DNA of 64,000 nucleotides from Corynebacterium occultum (GCF_009734425.1 NZ_CP046455.1:62001-126000); one strand, 5' to 3'; counted from the stretch's first letter, positions 1-7,891 are shown. Notes: generated from the letters alone by a model not told the origin. Numbers and translations: made by a program.

Positions 1-232
1 GGTTCTGACCCGAAAGATTCAGGAAGTCCTTCTCACTCACACTCACGCTGTAGACATTGGGGGCCTCGATGAGTTCATCTTCCCGCTGGAAGATATTGTC
101 CTCGGCCTCCTGCTTCAGAAGTTCCTCAATCTCCGGCGGCACGACACGACCACCGAAGACCAGGGCGAAGCTATTGTCGAGGCCGCGCTGCAGGGCACTA
201 TCAAGCTTGGCAAAACGCCCCAACATGGACAT
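1..232 (-). CDS. fhaA: FhaA-type FHA-domain protein, N-terminal part (DUF3662), cut by window edge
   Basis: The reverse strand encodes a protein beginning MSMLGRFAKLDSALQRG and continuing with FALVFGGRVVPPEIEELLKQ, which matches the N-terminal DUF3662 region of actinobacterial FhaA. FhaA is a forkhead-associated protein that binds phosphorylated partners of the Ser/Thr kinases controlling cell-wall synthesis and division. The FHA domain itself would lie beyond the left edge. I chose the ATG at 232 because an AGGAGGAGG ribosome site precedes it by six bases; an ATG two codons later is less well spaced. In related genomes fhaA starts the fhaAB-rodA-pbpA-pknAB locus near the replication origin, with a tRNA-Leu close by, as here. 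The family assignment is from recalled motifs. Confidence 0.8.
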   Translation of the reverse strand, partial: MSMLGRFAKLDSALQRGLDNSFALVFGGRVVPPEIEELLKQEAEDNIFQREDELIEAPNVYSVSVSEKDFLNLSGQN

Positions 233-637
233 TCGCGACCTCCTCCTTTAACGGGAACAATCCAACCGGCACCGGTTGGGGCTTCCTGAGCCCCAGATAC
301 CGGTACCGGCCTGATCACAAACACCTCGGTTGAGGGGCTCATGATCTCTAACGGATAATGGAATCTTTCTATTGCGGTTTTGTTGCCGCACGCCCAACAT
401 GATGCCCTCCAATTCCTTTGAGGGGAAAAGGAAGGACTCATCGCCGGATATACGTTCTTCATCAGTATAGGGGGCAAGTGGCGCGAATTCGTAGAGTCAG
501 CGAATGCCAAGATGGCCACAAAAGAGCGGCAGTTATCGCTGTTTTCCCGGGTCTACCTGCCGATTTGTATAAGTCTCGGTGGGGCATGCTATCTTTAATC
601 CAGTCGAGCGGCGAATAGTCGCGAAGATTCACCACCT

Positions 638-720
638 GCCCGGGTGGCGGAATGGCAGACGCGCTGGCTTCAGGTGCCAGTGTCCGCAAGGGCGTGGGGG
701 TTCAAGTCCCCCCCCGGGCA
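638..720 (+). tRNA. tRNA-Leu (anticodon CAG)
   Basis: The 83-base sequence folds as a class II tRNA. The acceptor arm GCCCGGG (638-644) pairs with CCCGGGC (713-719) and is followed by discriminator A720. The anticodon stem CTGGC/GCCAG encloses the loop TTCAGGT, so the anticodon is CAG, reading CUG, the leucine codon that looks commonest in these genes. There is a long variable arm, and the T stem GGGGG/CCCCC encloses TTCAAGT. The CCA end is not encoded (CAG follows). The gene lies 400 bases from divergent fhaA. Confidence 0.95.
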
Positions 721-747
721 CAGCGAGCAGTTCTCGAACTGCAACAG

Positions 748-797
748 CCGGAGATCACAAACTCGAAAGAGGGTGTGACCTCCGGTTTCTTTTGTTT
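748..797 (+). terminator. Probable rho-independent terminator after tRNA-Leu
   Basis: CCGGAG plus ATCACA upstream can pair with TGTGA and CTCCGG downstream, and the hairpin is followed by a T-rich tract (TTTCTTTTGTTTTTG). It sits just after the tRNA and probably ends its transcript. Confidence 0.7.
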
Positions 798-905
798 TTG
801 GTGTCGGTTGTTTGTGAAGTGCGCAGTGGGGGAGTTGCAGGCGCAAGTTCTGGTTTCAGGTTGTTTCCAGTCACTTTGCAGGGGTTTAGATTATCTCGCT
901 TTTTA

Positions 906-1865
906 GAGATCGCGCGGATAGAGGTCATGGTCGTCGGGCAGGTCGGGTATCCCAGCGGTGGGTCGTCCACGCTTCCCGGACCAGCCGACGGATGATGATA
1001 ATCGCGTTCGCCAGGGCGATAAACGCCTCCACGACCCGGGCACGACGCTCGGTGCAGATCAGGAGTTTCTTGAACCCCCGGTTGTGCCAGGAGTTCGTCC
1101 GCTCGACGACCCATCGGGCACCGGCCTGTAAGGGCTCGCCTTTCTTACTGATGACCCAGTCGCAGCCGAGTTCGGTGAGCAGGGTCCGGGTCTTGTTCGA
1201 GTCGTAGCCGGCGTCCAGATGCACCGTGATCTCCTCGGGCAGGTAAAACTCGAACCGGCCGAGCTTTTCCAACGTCGGACGCAACAACGGGGAGTCATGG
1301 CGGTTCGCCCCGATGAGCACACACCCCAGCGGGATACCGTTGCCGTCGACCAACAACGAGCGTTTGGTGCCCTGTTTGCCCCGGTCAACCGGGGATCTGC
1401 CGGCGACTTCCCCACCGCAGGGGGCCTTGACGATGCATCCGTCCACGCTCACGTTCTCCAGGTCGAGTCCGACGATCCGGTCGTAGAACTCCAGGCACAG
1501 CTGCTCCAGTTGGGTGAAGATCCCGGCGGCGATCCACTCATCCCGACGGGTACGCAGCGTGGTGGCCGAACAGGGGGAATCGGCGATCTTGGCGTACGAG
1601 GCGCCGAGGACGAGGACCTGGATGAGCTTGTCGAAGACGATCCGGTCCGCGATCCTCGGCCGGTGGCATCCCCACGGATGAGATATTTCCCGGGTGGGGA
1701 TCAGCGCGGCGAACTGGTCGAAGAGGGGGTTCATGATGAATGATGGAAGGGCAGGCACGAGTGCTCCTGAAGTGCTTACGTTTTCTTGGTCGAATCCGTA
1801 TGTACCAGGCCTCGTGCCTGCCCCTGTTCACGACACCCCGCCACACCCTCTATCCGCGCAATCTC
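906..1865 (-). mobile_element. Complete IS5-family insertion sequence (960 bp)
   Basis: The left end GAGATCGCGCGGATAGAGG (906-924) and the right end (1847-1865) are inverted copies differing at one position of 19. The element is flanked by TTA on both sides (903-905 and 1866-1868), consistent with a three-base target duplication of the kind made by some IS5-family groups. The single transposase gene fills the element on the reverse strand and its stop codon abuts the left inverted repeat. The intact ends and open frame suggest a recent insertion between tRNA-Leu and the toxin-antitoxin pair. Confidence 0.88.
925..1758 (-). CDS. IS5-family DDE transposase
   Basis: The 277-residue product is a transposase of the IS5 type, which cuts and rejoins DNA at the element ends. 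An N-terminal DUF4096-like region (residues about 20-85) is followed by a DDE catalytic core. The candidate acidic residues are Asp106 in VSVDGCIVKAP, Asp182 in VHLDAGYDS and Glu219 in VVERTNSWHNRGFKKL, the last being the typical IS5 E signature with R and K following. The length is normal and the frame is uninterrupted. Translation might start at the second methionine (MNPLFDQFAAL, residue 9). It is the only gene of the element described at 906-1865 and is likely functional. Confidence 0.92.
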   Translation of the reverse strand: MPALPSFIMNPLFDQFAALIPTREISHPWGCHRPRIADRIVFDKLIQVLVLGASYAKIADSPCSATTLRTRRDEWIAAGIFTQLEQLCLEFYDRIVGLDLENVSVDGCIVKAPCGGEVAGRSPVDRGKQGTKRSLLVDGNGIPLGCVLIGANRHDSPLLRPTLEKLGRFEFYLPEEITVHLDAGYDSNKTRTLLTELGCDWVISKKGEPLQAGARWVVERTNSWHNRGFKKLLICTERRARVVEAFIALANAIIIIRRLVREAWTTHRWDTRPARRP

Positions 1866-2026
1866 TTATGCCTCTTGTGGCGGCAAGACTGATGGCTATC
1901 TCTTTTGCGGGAGTTTACGGCCAGCCCTGCCTGATGGTTCTGTTATCGCGAGAGATCCTATAAAGACCCGGACCACCTCATGCGGCGCGGGCATGGCGCC
2001 CCATTGCCTTTCTTTCACCCCTGGAC

Positions 2027-2044
2027 TTCCGAACACGTTCCGAA
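2027..2044. promoter_or_regulatory. Direct repeat TTCCGAA-CACG-TTCCGAA upstream of toxin-antitoxin pair
   Basis: Two identical TTCCGAA heptamers separated by four bases end 12 bases before the antitoxin start codon. Toxin-antitoxin operons are usually self-repressed by the antitoxin, so this is a plausible operator. The link is inferred only from position and repetition. Confidence 0.4.
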
Positions 2045-2056
2045 TATGATGGGTTC

Positions 2057-2515
2057 ATGCCCATCACAGCTGATCGCCCCAACCGCACACGGCGCTCCTC
2101 GGATCTGAGCAAGCACTCGGCCGAGGTCTTCGCCGAGGCCGAGAACCATCCCGTCACGGTGACACGCCGCGACGGCGAAGCACTGGTGTTGATGTCGCAG
2201 CGCGAGGCCGACGGCCGTGCGCGTCTCCTTGAATTCGCCGCGCAGCTGATCACCGTCGCTATCGAGGACCACGGGACGCTCGCCGAGCGCATGGCGAAGG
2301 CTTTCCCCTGGATGCTCGCGCTGTCCCCGGCAGACCGTGAATCCTGTGCACAAGACCTCGTTGACGCCGCACGCGCCTCGTTCTCCACCGAACAACCTCA
2401 CCTGGCGCTGGCCGAGCTGACCTCCTGGAAGGAGACGGCCACGGCCCTCGCTGCCGGACTGGGCAGCACCGACCTCGAGTGGCTCGATGACAACGAGACC
2501 GTAGAGCGCCCCTAG
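2057..2515 (+). CDS. Phd/YefM-like antitoxin of a type II toxin-antitoxin pair
   Basis: The 152-residue protein has, at about residues 14-50, SSDLSKHSAEVFAEAE followed by PVTVTRRDGEALVLMS, the pattern of Phd/YefM prevent-host-death antitoxins (an N-terminal DNA-binding and dimerising fold with a 'V.v.r.g...vlms' strand). The longer C-terminal half (residues 60-152) is not recognised and would be expected to wrap the toxin. The gene is followed two bases after its stop by the presumed toxin, the usual antitoxin-first order. Autoregulation through the repeats at 2027-2044 is likely. It lies beside an IS, so horizontal acquisition is plausible. Confidence 0.72.
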   Translation: MPITADRPNRTRRSSDLSKHSAEVFAEAENHPVTVTRRDGEALVLMSQREADGRARLLEFAAQLITVAIEDHGTLAERMAKAFPWMLALSPADRESCAQDLVDAARASFSTEQPHLALAELTSWKETATALAAGLGSTDLEWLDDNETVERP

Positions 2516-2517
2516 TC

Positions 2518-2868
2518 GTGGCAGCCGCCAAGAAGGACGAGCTGGTCCCCCGTCCCCCGAAAAGGACCGAGTATGAAATCCGCTTCGCCACCACCAACGC
2601 CCGCAAGGGGTGGCGGGACCTCGTCGCGACGATCCGCAACCCCATGGCAGAGACGTGGGACTTCCTGACGAGAACACCCCTGTCCACGACGCCGACGAAC
2701 TATCGACTGAAGGGCGAGCTCGCCACGATCCAACGGAGCAGGGAAACCTATGACCGCTGGCAGCACAAGCCGACCATGAAGGGCACCGCACGCATCTGGT
2801 TCTACGTAGATGGACACACCGTGTTTCTCGAGCAGGTGCACACGAGCCACCCCAACGAGACGAAATAG
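2518..2868 (+). CDS. Probable toxin partner of the Phd-like antitoxin (RelE-like cytotoxic family)
   Basis: A GTG start two bases after the antitoxin stop gives a 116-residue basic protein. The middle, FATTNARKGWRDLVATIRNPMAETWDFLTRTPL, and the end, YDRWQHKPTMKGTARIWFYVDGHTVFLEQVHTSHPNETK, resemble small RelE/ParE-fold mRNA-cleaving toxins, in which a C-terminal arginine/tyrosine-rich strand set (here ARIWFYVD) forms the active surface. Tight coupling to the upstream antitoxin gene supports the role. The precise toxin family is uncertain, and a sequence search would be needed to separate RelE-type from other types. Confidence 0.6.
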   Translation: MAAAKKDELVPRPPKRTEYEIRFATTNARKGWRDLVATIRNPMAETWDFLTRTPLSTTPTNYRLKGELATIQRSRETYDRWQHKPTMKGTARIWFYVDGHTVFLEQVHTSHPNETK

Positions 2869-3224
2869 CATGAGCTGTCACTGGGCTCTTCTTCGTCCGA
2901 CTTCCCGTATCGCACGGTAGCCCGCGACATTAATGTTTACGACCTACTGTGCAGATCGGGCTTGCGCCGGACCGCGAGCCGCCCCTTCCTCATGTTGGCG
3001 CGGAACAGGACCTAGTCCTCGGAGAAGGCGTGGTCCTGCTTCCCTATTCAAGCAAAGGTCTTCGGAAGACCGATAACAAGGTGCTTGCAAGTTGGGCACC
3101 TCTCGAGGTCCTATATATAGGACATAAATAAGTATGAGAAGACGTAAATACCCACGTTCCCGTATCCAAAGGTGGAAAAGGAAACATGGGCACTCATGTG
3201 TTAATCGTCGGCGCTCGGGGCCTC
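2869..3224. other. Intergenic region, no gene recognised
   Basis: Between the toxin and the convergent monooxygenase gene I see no convincing coding sequence. It holds one small hairpin, GGTCTTC-G-GAAGACC at 3057-3071, without a T-tract. Its composition is less GC-rich around 3100-3190 than the flanking genes. Confidence 0.5.
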
Positions 3225-4847
3225 CTACGCGGCAGGTGCGGTCACCGGTGATTGCACATACGTCCCCGCAAGGCGCGGGATATCAAGACCGGTGCGGTCG
3301 GTGGCCATGACGAACCGGTCGGGGCGCAACACCACCACAGAAACCCGGTGTTTCCTGGCCCAGGGCATCAGCACGTTCGTGAAATCTATGAGGTCGTCAT
3401 CGGTGTGCGGTGCGTGGGTGGTCGAGCGTACCGTCCGGAACGTGGCACCCAGGGTCTCCCAGGAGGTAATTTGGGCGTCGGTCAACTTCTCCCGGGGATC
3501 GGTATCAAAGCCCAGAATGGCGAATCCGTCGCCGAGAAAATCATCCAGCAGGCTCTGATGGGCATTGCGGGTGGCCACCGTGGGCTGGGGGATCATCCGC
3601 CCGACCGCCGTGCCACGACCAACATGGCCGTTGATAAAGCCCTTTTTAACGGTGGGCGCCGGCTTGAACCTGAATTCTTTGATGACGGGGCCGATCCCGG
3701 GAAGTTTCTGCAGCACCGGCAGTGCCCGATTCCGGATGGCCACCTTCGTTGGGTTGGGTTCCTCGATGAAAAATCCCAGCATTTCGGCCAGTTTGGTCAT
3801 CTCGCGTACATGCGGCTCCCGCTCGGCCTGGTAGAGGTCGAGTAGTCCGTCCGGGGCGCGTCCCTCCAGCACCAGGCGCAGCTTCCAGGAGATATTGTGG
3901 GCGTCCCGGACCCCGGACTGCATGCCCTGGCCGGCCCAGGGAGGCATCATGTGGGCGGCGTCGCCGACGAGAAATACCCGGTCCTTCCGCCACCGGTCGG
4001 CCATGAGCACATGATGGGTATAGAAGGCGTGCTGCAGGATCTCCACCTGCTCGTCGGTGACTCCGAAGGGTGCCAGCAACTCCCACAGGGCTTCGCGGCT
4101 CTCGAAGTCCTCGCGTTTTTCATGGGACCGCAGGGGGAGTTCCCACCGGTGATGGCCCAGTGCCAGGGGCATGTCCACCACGGGTCGATCGGGGTCGGAC
4201 CAGAAGGTGAGCAGGTCACGTTCAGGCCACCAGCTTTTGACCTTGGCGTCGACGATCACCCACTCGGTGGGCTTGGATTTTCCGCGCAGTTCCATCTTCA
4301 GGAGCGAACGCACCCGGCTGCTGCCACCGTCGCAGGCGAGGACGTATTTGGCGCGTACCTCTCGGGTGGTGTTGGTGGTGTGGTCCCGGATGGTGAGACC
4401 CACACCGTCTGAGTCCTGGGTGATGTCGACGAACTCGTGATTGAAGTGGACGTCGACACTGTCCGTGTACCGCCCGACTCCTTCGCGCAGGGTCTTTTCC
4501 ACCCTGGGCTGGAAAATCTGGGAGTTGGCGGGATGGCCATAGGTGGTGTCGGGGGAAGAGACGCGCAGGAACTCATGTCCGTCATAAGTCTTCCAGCGCA
4601 GGATGCTGCGGGGGTCCATGTCGGCCATGAGCTTGTGATCCAACCCGGCCTGTTGGAACAGGCGCATGGTGTAATCGTCCATGGTCACAGCCCGTGCCCG
4701 GGAATAGATATCCACGGCGCGTTCAAAGACGCCGGTGGAGATGCCGTATTGGCCGAGGAAGTTGGCTGCGGTGACGCCACTGGGTCCATAACCGACGATC
4801 ACCACGTCGTAGTCATAATCCTGAGTGTCGGGGAGTTGACTGCTCAT
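3225..4847 (-). CDS. mhpA: 3-(3-hydroxyphenyl)propionate / 3-hydroxycinnamate hydroxylase (FAD monooxygenase)
   Basis: The 540-residue flavoprotein belongs to the class A aromatic hydroxylases and best fits MhpA/HppA, which adds a second ring hydroxyl to 3-(3-hydroxyphenyl)propionate using NAD(P)H and oxygen. Visible signatures are the dinucleotide motif VVIVGYGPSG at residues 15-24, the DG motif VLACDGGSSRVR in the middle, and the second FAD motif FLVGDAAHMMPPWAGQGM near residue 295, followed by DAHNISWKL. Length is normal for the family. It is the last gene of a three-gene operon read leftwards behind the ring-cleaving dioxygenase and the hydrolase. Its substrate is inferred from this context and could be another phenolic side-chain acid. 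Confidence 0.85.
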   Translation of the reverse strand: MSSQLPDTQDYDYDVVIVGYGPSGVTAANFLGQYGISTGVFERAVDIYSRARAVTMDDYTMRLFQQAGLDHKLMADMDPRSILRWKTYDGHEFLRVSSPDTTYGHPANSQIFQPRVEKTLREGVGRYTDSVDVHFNHEFVDITQDSDGVGLTIRDHTTNTTREVRAKYVLACDGGSSRVRSLLKMELRGKSKPTEWVIVDAKVKSWWPERDLLTFWSDPDRPVVDMPLALGHHRWELPLRSHEKREDFESREALWELLAPFGVTDEQVEILQHAFYTHHVLMADRWRKDRVFLVGDAAHMMPPWAGQGMQSGVRDAHNISWKLRLVLEGRAPDGLLDLYQAEREPHVREMTKLAEMLGFFIEEPNPTKVAIRNRALPVLQKLPGIGPVIKEFRFKPAPTVKKGFINGHVGRGTAVGRMIPQPTVATRNAHQSLLDDFLGDGFAILGFDTDPREKLTDAQITSWETLGATFRTVRSTTHAPHTDDDLIDFTNVLMPWARKHRVSVVVLRPDRFVMATDRTGLDIPRLAGTYVQSPVTAPAA

Positions 4848-4962
4848 AATGGTTCTTTCTCTCGAAAGGCTCGCCCCGGGGGGCGACGGGAGTGAGGATA
4901 GGAAGGGGCCGGGGGAGAGCCAGTCCCCGACCGTGTGCCGTGCTCACACGGCGCACCGGAGA

Positions 4963-5970
4963 TCAGACCGGTTGGACAACCCGGGGACGCAGAGGGGCGG
5001 AGTTGGTGGTGGGGGCCATGGAGTTGTCCGGGCCCATCTCCAGCGGGTCACCGAACCAGGTCAACCCGTCCCTGACGGTGGCAGGGGTCCACTCAATCGC
5101 CTCCCAGTCGGGGTCGAAGACCAGGTAACCGCCGGCGTAGAGCTCCACGCGGTGTCCGGAACCGGGGTCACGGACGTAGAGATAGAGGGCCTGGCCGATA
5201 CCGTGCTTGCCGGGACCGATGTCGAATTGGACGTCATGGTCCTTGAGCACATCGGCGGCGGTGAGCAGGTCGGAGAAGTTCTCCAGGTTGAAGGCCACGT
5301 GGTGCAGCTGCGCTGATTTCTCAAAGGGGTTGGCCACCAGGGCAATGTCATGAACCTGGGGGGTCACCGACATCCACGAGGCTACGACAAGATTGTTCTC
5401 GGGGATGCGGATGAACTCGCGGCGCTTAAAGCCCAGGTTCTCGCGCAGCCAGCCTTCTGCCTGGTTCATGTCACCGGGGGCGCACTGGAGGTTCAGGTGG
5501 TCGATGCGGCGCACCCCCAGTCCGCGGCGCTTGGAGCTGTTCGACGGCAGCTTGGAACGGATCTCCTCGGGCGCCTCGGGCTTGTCGAGGTGGTAGAACA
5601 GCTCGAGGGGATGGCCGGCACCGGGCCACAGGAAACGGATGGCCTCGCCGCGGCCGCGTTCCTGGCCTGCGGGAAGCTCAATGACATCGATGTCCTGGGC
5701 TTGGAGTTGGTGGTAGAACAGCTCCACATCTTCGGGACGCTGCACCCGCAGGCTGTAGGAATCGACGATGGCTTCCTCACTGCGGCGAAGGACCAGGGAA
5801 TGATGTCCCAGTTCCATGTAGCCGCGAAGGTAGGCCACCTCCTCGGTCTGGAAGACCACTTCCATGCCGAGCAGATCACGGAAGAACCCGAGGGACTTCT
5901 CCAGATCGGGGGTGCTGAGGCTGATGCCTCCGACCTGGGCGATACGGGGGCCGGGATTGTAGGTGGTCAT
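4963..5970 (-). CDS. Type I extradiol ring-cleavage dioxygenase (VOC superfamily)
   Basis: This 335-residue enzyme has two vicinal-oxygen-chelate modules, as in catechol 2,3-dioxygenases and the HppB-type 2,3-dihydroxyphenylpropionate dioxygenases. The C-terminal module carries the iron ligands: His158 in RRIDHLNL, a histidine of QLHHVAFN (about residue 223-224) and Glu276 in HRVELYAGG. The N-terminal module (residues 10-130) lacks the set. In the pathway it would open the ring of 2,3-dihydroxyphenylpropionate next to the hydroxyls. The start codon overlaps the hydrolase stop (ATGA at 5967-5970), showing translational coupling. E. coli uses an unrelated type II enzyme (MhpB) here, whereas actinobacterial hpp operons use this type. 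Confidence 0.88.
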   Translation of the reverse strand: MTTYNPGPRIAQVGGISLSTPDLEKSLGFFRDLLGMEVVFQTEEVAYLRGYMELGHHSLVLRRSEEAIVDSYSLRVQRPEDVELFYHQLQAQDIDVIELPAGQERGRGEAIRFLWPGAGHPLELFYHLDKPEAPEEIRSKLPSNSSKRRGLGVRRIDHLNLQCAPGDMNQAEGWLRENLGFKRREFIRIPENNLVVASWMSVTPQVHDIALVANPFEKSAQLHHVAFNLENFSDLLTAADVLKDHDVQFDIGPGKHGIGQALYLYVRDPGSGHRVELYAGGYLVFDPDWEAIEWTPATVRDGLTWFGDPLEMGPDNSMAPTTNSAPLRPRVVQPV

Positions 5971-6788
5971 GCTGTCCTCCTGAGGAAAGTGCCGGTCAGT
6001 TCATTGAAGGAATCGAGTTGCTCGTACTGCGCCCAATGTCCGCAGCGGGGATAGATGTGTAGTTCGGAGTCCGTGATGGCCTCGAGCCAGAGCAGGGACC
6101 AGGCCGGCGGGAGGAAGCGGTCCTCCCGACCCCAGATGAGCAGGGTCCGGGCCGTGATGTTGCCCAGGAGATCCGCGAGGTCACCCATCACCGGGATGCC
6201 CTCGATCTCGGGATTGTTCTTCTGCGCGGCCTCATAACGCTCGTCGATGAGCTCATCGGTGACCAGGGCGGGGTCATGGACCATGGCCGTGACGAATTCC
6301 TCCATCAGGGGACGATCCACCCCGCCGGTCATGGCTTTACCGATGAGCTTGATGCCGTAGGGCATCTCCCGGTGCTCGGTGACATTCTTGGGGGTTAATC
6401 CACCGGGTGCCATGAGCACCAGATTGCGCACCAGCTCAGGCGCGGTGGCGGCGATCCAGGCGGCGACACCCCCGCCGTAGCTGTTGCCGATGAGATCGAC
6501 CTGCTCCAGGCCGAGTGTCCTGATGGCCTGCAGGATCTTCTCCCCGCTGTAGGCGATCAGCGGTTCCTCAATGTGCGGGCGGCTGGACTCACCGAAGCGG
6601 GGGTGGTCGAAGACGAGATTCTCGAAATCCTGGAACGCGGACAGGTTTGCCTTGAAATTCGACATCCCACTGGCGCCCGGACCACTGCCGTGCAACCAGA
6701 TCAGGGGAAAGCCTTCTCCCGAGCGGGTCAGGTGAAGGTTCAGGTCTCCGACCTGCACCTGTTCTGAGCGTAAATCGACTTGCAGCAT
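5967..6788 (-). CDS. mhpC: Meta-cleavage product hydrolase (MhpC-like alpha/beta hydrolase)
   Basis: The protein (273 residues from the ATG at 6788; a GTG one codon earlier is possible) is an alpha/beta hydrolase of the carbon-carbon bond hydrolase group. It has the oxyanion region WLHGSGPGASG near residue 33, the nucleophile elbow GNSYGGG (Ser about 103), the acid in WGREDRFLPP and the histidine in RCGHWAQYEQ. In the 3-hydroxyphenylpropionate pathway this enzyme cleaves the ring-opened product into succinate and 2-hydroxypenta-2,4-dienoate. It is the first gene of the operon, with a good AAAGGAG site and a promoter at 6821-6849 overlapped by an inverted repeat. The lower-pathway genes (hydratase, aldolase) are not nearby. 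Confidence 0.85.
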   Translation of the reverse strand: MLQVDLRSEQVQVGDLNLHLTRSGEGFPLIWLHGSGPGASGMSNFKANLSAFQDFENLVFDHPRFGESSRPHIEEPLIAYSGEKILQAIRTLGLEQVDLIGNSYGGGVAAWIAATAPELVRNLVLMAPGGLTPKNVTEHREMPYGIKLIGKAMTGGVDRPLMEEFVTAMVHDPALVTDELIDERYEAAQKNNPEIEGIPVMGDLADLLGNITARTLLIWGREDRFLPPAWSLLWLEAITDSELHIYPRCGHWAQYEQLDSFNELTGTFLRRTA

Positions 6789-6802
6789 CACCGATCTCCT
6801 TT

Positions 6803-6820
6803 CTGTAGTGATTACTACAG
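6803..6820. promoter_or_regulatory. Operator: CTGTAGT-GATT-ACTACAG inverted repeat
   Basis: Perfect seven-base arms with a four-base spacer lie immediately downstream of the -10 box of the mhp-type promoter, around the expected transcription start. A further half-site-like word, CTGTAG (6822-6827), follows. Because the TetR gene is divergent, this is the best candidate for its binding site; binding here would block the catabolic operon. The regulator-site pairing is inferred. Confidence 0.72.
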
Positions 6821-6849
6821 ACTGTAGGACTTTGAGATCTTTGACGCAA
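6821..6849 (-). promoter_or_regulatory. Promoter of the phenylpropionate operon
   Basis: On the reverse strand TTGCGT (6844-6849) and TACAGT (6821-6826) are separated by exactly 17 bases, a good sigma-70-type -35/-10 pair. The start of transcription would fall in the inverted repeat at 6803-6820, just before the ribosome site of the hydrolase gene. Confidence 0.65.
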
Positions 6850-6963
6850 GTGTTTTTAAAAAGTGATCTACGCCATCCTTATGTGGCCTGGTCGGTACAG
6901 GGTGGAATCAGCCTTGGCCCGGGATTTCGAGGGGAGGGGGCAGGGGTGGATTAGGGTGGGGCC

Positions 6964-7623
6964 ATGGTCGCAAAAGATCTCCCCATGCATCAGAAGCGTC
7001 GAGAATTGGCTGAGCCAACGCGGAAAGCCATTCTCGACGCCGCCGCTCGGCTTATGGCTGAGCGGGGATTTGAGGGCACTACAGTTGCCGCGCTGGAGAA
7101 GGAATCAGGTTTCCCGGCCAGTTCCATCTACTGGCATTTCTCCAGCAAGGAGGGTGTGTTGGCTGCGGTGATGGAGCGGGGGGCGGTGCAGTTCCTCGGG
7201 GGGGTCGAGCAACGTGCCTGGCAGGCGGAGACCGCGGCCGAGCAGGTAAAGCGGATGTTTATCCAGTCAGGCATGGAGCTGATCACCGATCCGGAGCAGG
7301 CCCAGTTCCTGCAGCTGCAGTTGAGGTTCCGTCTGAACCGGCAGCGACATGAAGGCAAGGCCTTCTATGAGGTCTGTGATGAGGTCTATCGACGTGGTGT
7401 GGAGGTCATGCATCGCCAGATCAGGGCGGCGTATGAGCGACACGGAGCACAGATGGCGGAGAATATCGCCGACAAAACCGGTGCCCTGGCCGTCGCAATG
7501 ATCGACGGGATCTACCTGTCTAGACGTAATAGTCCAGTGGAAGAGACTGAGATGCTGCTCGAGGGGGCTGCGACTTCACTGGCACTGTTGGCCGACAGCT
7601 TTCTCCCGGATCGGGAGCCCTGA
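6964..7623 (+). CDS. TetR/AcrR-family regulator divergent to the phenylpropionate operon
   Basis: The 219-residue protein has an N-terminal TetR DNA-binding domain: TRKAILDAAARLMAERGFEG, then TTVAALEKESGFPASSIYWHF (helix-turn-helix at about residues 39-59) and SKEGVLAAVMERG. The C-terminal part would bind a ligand and dimerise. It is read away from the catabolic operon across a shared 175-base region that holds the inverted repeat at 6803-6820, so it probably represses that operon until a phenylpropionate metabolite binds. Rhodococcus hpp operons are known with an IclR-type regulator instead, so this pairing differs. A later methionine at residue 8 is an alternative start. Confidence 0.85.
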   Translation: MVAKDLPMHQKRRELAEPTRKAILDAAARLMAERGFEGTTVAALEKESGFPASSIYWHFSSKEGVLAAVMERGAVQFLGGVEQRAWQAETAAEQVKRMFIQSGMELITDPEQAQFLQLQLRFRLNRQRHEGKAFYEVCDEVYRRGVEVMHRQIRAAYERHGAQMAENIADKTGALAVAMIDGIYLSRRNSPVEETEMLLEGAATSLALLADSFLPDREP

Positions 7624-7675
7624 AGCGGCCGGGCCGCGTTCGGGTCGTCCGTGGTGCGGGTCATGGACCGCATCC

Positions 7676-7726
7676 ATCTTTAAGGGATTTTCGACCGGCT
7701 CAGGGCGGCCGTCATCCTTAAGGGAT
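7676..7726. repeat. Two copies of ATCYTTAAGGGAT, 38 bp apart
   Basis: ATCTTTAAGGGAT (7676-7688) and ATCCTTAAGGGAT (7714-7726) differ at one base and are nearly self-complementary. They lie in the gap after the TetR gene. They may be regulatory or remnants of a mobile-element end; nothing else supports a role. Confidence 0.4.
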
Positions 7727-7760
7727 AGCTGGTGCCGTTTTGGCCAGTCCTTCTCGGCTC

Positions 7761-7792
7761 GGGTGTCCCACTTCCTGGGAAGTGGGACACCC
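7761..7792 (+). terminator. Strong hairpin downstream of the TetR gene
   Basis: GGGTGTCCCACTTC (7761-7774) pairs perfectly with GAAGTGGGACACCC (7779-7792) around a four-base loop. A short T-rich stretch (AATTTTT) appears 9 bases later. It probably works as a terminator, though the T-tract is not adjacent. Confidence 0.55.
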
Positions 7793-7891
7793 TTAGCCCG
7801 AATTTTTCACGTGAATTCGTTTCGTGATGAGTACGTGGGGGTAGCAGCAGCAAAGATCGACGAGATCCCGGCGGGTGCTGGTGCCGGGGTG

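Noticed and set aside
7803..7818. A second parS-like sequence (TTTTTCACGTGAATTC)
   Set aside because: Only the core and the left flank fit; the right flank matches two of five bases, below what ParB sites normally show.
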